From: Amoebophrya sp. AT5.2
Taxonomy: Eukaryota; Sar; Dinophyceae; Syndiniales; Amoebophryaceae
Direction: 5' to 3'
NCBI GenBank assembly: GCA_005223375.1
Contig: RXOD01004851.1
Coordinates: 1 to 17,738 of the forward strand
DNA length: 17,738 nucleotides
In this document: positions 16,574 to 17,738 of the stretch, piece after piece
Layout: each line of letters starts with the position of its first letter
Numbering within the stretch: position 1 is the stretch's first letter
Made by a program: the position numbers and the translations under genes
The notes under the pieces: generated by a model
The model's database searches: none
Told to the model about the DNA's origin: nothing
Seen by the model: the letters and a program-made list of their open reading frames with translations, nothing else

Positions 16574-16709
16574 ATGTCGCTGACAGGGGTCGTAAAATTC
16601 TTCAACTCCGAGAAGGGGTTCGGCTTCATTACCCCGGAGTCCGGAGGCGAGGACGTTTTCGTGCACTTCTCGGCCATCGAATCGGACGGGTACAAGTCCC
16701 TCAACGACG
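16574..16709 (+). CDS. Cold-shock-domain protein, exon 1
   Basis: It encodes 45 codons plus one base, starting [20 protein letters not shown] and continuing through [22 protein letters not shown]1 (KGFGFI) and RNP2 (VFVHF), the single-strand nucleic-acid-binding motifs of the CSD, are both present. ATG at 16574 is the natural start: CSD proteins begin a few residues before the G-VK-FN motif, and CACAACA precedes it. The donor GACG|GTACTA at 16710 is phase 1. Reading through gives a stop at 16762 after non-CSD residues. The likely role is RNA or ssDNA binding (RNA chaperone). An AG at 16565-16566 could be a trans-splice acceptor if the host uses a spliced leader; this is inference. Confidence 0.9.
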
Positions 16710-16958
16710 GTACTAGACCTCCTCACACGGACTTCGACTCGCTTCTAGAGACTGGTCACTGATCACTGTACGCCTGTGAAGTAGTTCAAAGTAGAAGGGA
16801 TCAGGATCACCTGCAGGGTGCCCATGATCATGTCGCCTGTAGCTAAGTTAGTTAAACTTAAATCTAAATCGAGTTCGAGGCGGCCACCGCCACACCCTGT
16901 CGGAGCTCTCCACATCTACGATCCATCGATCGGAACCAATCGGAGTCGAATCGAACAG
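16710..16958 (+). other. Intron of the cold-shock-domain gene (GT-AG, 249 bp)
   Basis: The donor is GACG|GTACTA and the acceptor TCGAACAG|GTGAG, phase 1. Joining gives SLND-G-ETVTFDTMWDDAKQ, which is continuous CSD sequence. If the downstream duplicate is used instead, the acceptor is CAATGAG at 17347 and the intron is 638 bp. Confidence 0.75.
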
Positions 16959-17041
16959 GTGAGACGGTGACCTTCGACACGATGTGGGACGACGCGAAGC
17001 AGAAGTCCCACATCGTGTCGAAGGTCACCGTCTCACCTGTT
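16954..17041. repeat. Perfect inverted repeat (36-bp arms, 16-base loop), copy 1
   Basis: The arms are 16954-16989 and 17006-17041, and the loop 16990-17005 is CGACGCGAAGCAGAAG. Each arm starts AACAGGTGAGACGGTGACC on its own strand and matches the other without mismatch. The left arm includes the last five intron bases (AACAG) and the first codons of CSD exon 2. Confidence 0.97.
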
Positions 17042-17302
17042 TGGTGTTCGGTCCTGAGGAGACTCGAGGCGAAAGACCCGGATAAGGAGCAAAATTTTGC
17101 CACGACGTGGAAACCTATGCATCGATCCATCGTCATCATGCTTGATGTTCTCATTCTAGGCTACTCAGCTACGAAGGATGAAGTGCTTGCGTTTGGTACA
17201 AGAGACAGAGGTGGGTACAGAATAATGCGCGGACGTTGCTCGTCGTGGTCTCCAATAGGCTGGCAACTAATATACAGGAGGACGCTGAAGTACAGACTAT
17301 AG
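16959..17302 (+). CDS. Cold-shock-domain protein, exon 2 (copy 1)
   Basis: It begins GT GAG ACG in phase with exon 1 and reads ETVTFDTMWDDAKQK, the fourth CSD strand and loop. HIVSKVTVSP follows in the position of the fifth strand (usually A-NVTG). This second part is encoded by the inverted copy of the first. The open frame continues without CSD resemblance to a stop at 17300-17302, giving a 159-residue product. The real 3' end may be earlier through splicing I cannot see. Confidence 0.55.
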
Positions 17303-17345
17303 TGTATCTCACCGCTGATGCTGAATGAACTCAATGAACTCAATG

Positions 17346-17427
17346 AGGTGAGACGGTGACCTTCGACACGATGTGGGACGACGCGAAGCAGAAGCCCCAC
17401 ATCGTGTCGAAGGTCACCGTCTCACCT
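17346..17427. repeat. Inverted repeat (33-bp arms, one mismatch), copy 2
   Basis: The arms are 17346-17378 and 17395-17427, with the same 16-base loop at 17379-17394. It aligns to copy 1 over 85 bp (16957-17041 against 17346-17430) with a single difference, T at 17006 versus C at 17395. Its right flank (CTGTTCGAT) mirrors the left flank of copy 1 (ATCGAACAG). Confidence 0.97.
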
Positions 17428-17454
17428 GTTCGATGCACTAGGTACTGCGCTTGA
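17348..17454 (+). CDS. Cold-shock-domain protein, alternative exon 2 (copy 2)
   Basis: After CAATGAG at 17347 the sequence GT GAG ACG restarts the same CSD reading: ETVTFDTMWDDAKQK, then PHIVSKVTVSP, then VRCTRYCA and a stop at 17452-17454. Spliced to exon 1 it would give an 80-residue protein, close to the size of a single-domain CSD protein. The acceptor lacks a pyrimidine tract and follows a short tandem repeat (AATGAACTC) at 17324-17345. It could be an alternative exon, a dead duplicate, or the only functional one. Confidence 0.45.
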
Positions 17455-17738
17455 GATGGCTCCTGGTATGGGTGTGCCCTTTAAAAACGGCCGCGCCTTT
17501 TTTGGCCCGTTTTTGGCGTTTTTGGCCTTGGTGGTTGTGCTGCCGCTAACAAAGCGAGTCCGGTCGAAGTGCCTCCTCGAGGTGATCAATTGCAGCCGCT
17601 CGTCAGACTTCGCTACCCAAGCTGCTGCCTCCCCAGACCCCCAGAAGGTTGGTTCTGCCTGCTTCCTACTTCCTCCCGCCTTTTCCTCAGCAGACTCTTG
17701 CCTACTGTTGCATTGGACCTGCAGCTCCTCCCCTGCAC
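17455..17738 (+). other. Low-complexity 3' flank, no gene recognised
   Basis: It contains a run of TTTTTGGC-type units at about 17497-17531 and an imperfect hairpin (AAAAACGGCC at 17483-17492 with GGCCCGTTTTT at 17504-17514). A pyrimidine-rich tail rich in CCTCC and CTTCCT extends to the window end. I see no supported reading frame. Confidence 0.6.

Noticed and set aside
16864..17154. Minus-strand frame that also reads GETVTFDTMWD
   Set aside because: The peptide appears on both strands because the DNA is an inverted repeat. The loop reads DDAKQK (CSD-like) only on the plus strand, and exon 1 is on that strand.
16954..17430. CRISPR-like or terminator interpretation of the two hairpins
   Set aside because: There are only two copies 389 bp apart in a eukaryotic gene context. 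The sequence is coding in frame with a CSD exon, and there is no array or T-tract.

Overview
This is a eukaryotic nuclear window. It is filled almost entirely by the 3' five-sixths of one axonemal dynein heavy chain gene on the + strand, about 146 to 15172 and continuing off the left edge. A short cold-shock-domain (CSD) gene follows, also on the + strand, from 16574. I resolve 17 dynein exons and 16 introns. The joined reading frame stays in phase throughout and gives about 3,510 codons to a normal dynein C-terminus, so roughly 500-600 N-terminal residues lie upstream. Exons are GC-rich and introns are poorer and more irregular.

Organism: a flagellated protist. Relaxed 5' splice sites (GTAC is common, one GC donor, one junction with no AG acceptor) and introns that are inverted-repeat mobile elements fit introner-rich lineages. 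I favour a dinoflagellate-lineage alveolate, perhaps Amoebophrya/Syndiniales-like. This is inference from style; other introner-bearing protists (pelagophytes, prasinophytes) are not excluded.

Layout: 1-145, upstream intron. 146-3458, tail and linker in five exons. 3720-7654, a single 3.9-kb exon with AAA1 to AAA4 and the first stalk helix. 7884-9335, stalk, microtubule-binding domain and AAA5. 9486-11716, AAA5 and AAA6. 12156-15172, C-terminal domain. 15173-16573, intergenic with no recognisable gene. 16574-17454, CSD gene with a duplicated second exon. 17455-17738, low-complexity sequence.

Most notable: (1) introns 3 and 7 are copies of one element family. They share terminal inverted repeats starting TATGG, a donor-like GTRAGT at the same place inside the left repeat, and an internal conserved block. 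Intron 7 is flanked by a TGTT direct repeat, lacks an AG acceptor, and its removal restores the family-typical protein spacing in the microtubule-binding domain. (2) The second half of the CSD is encoded inside a perfect 36-bp-arm hairpin, duplicated about 390 bp downstream with one base change in 85. Either copy can splice in frame to the first CSD exon.
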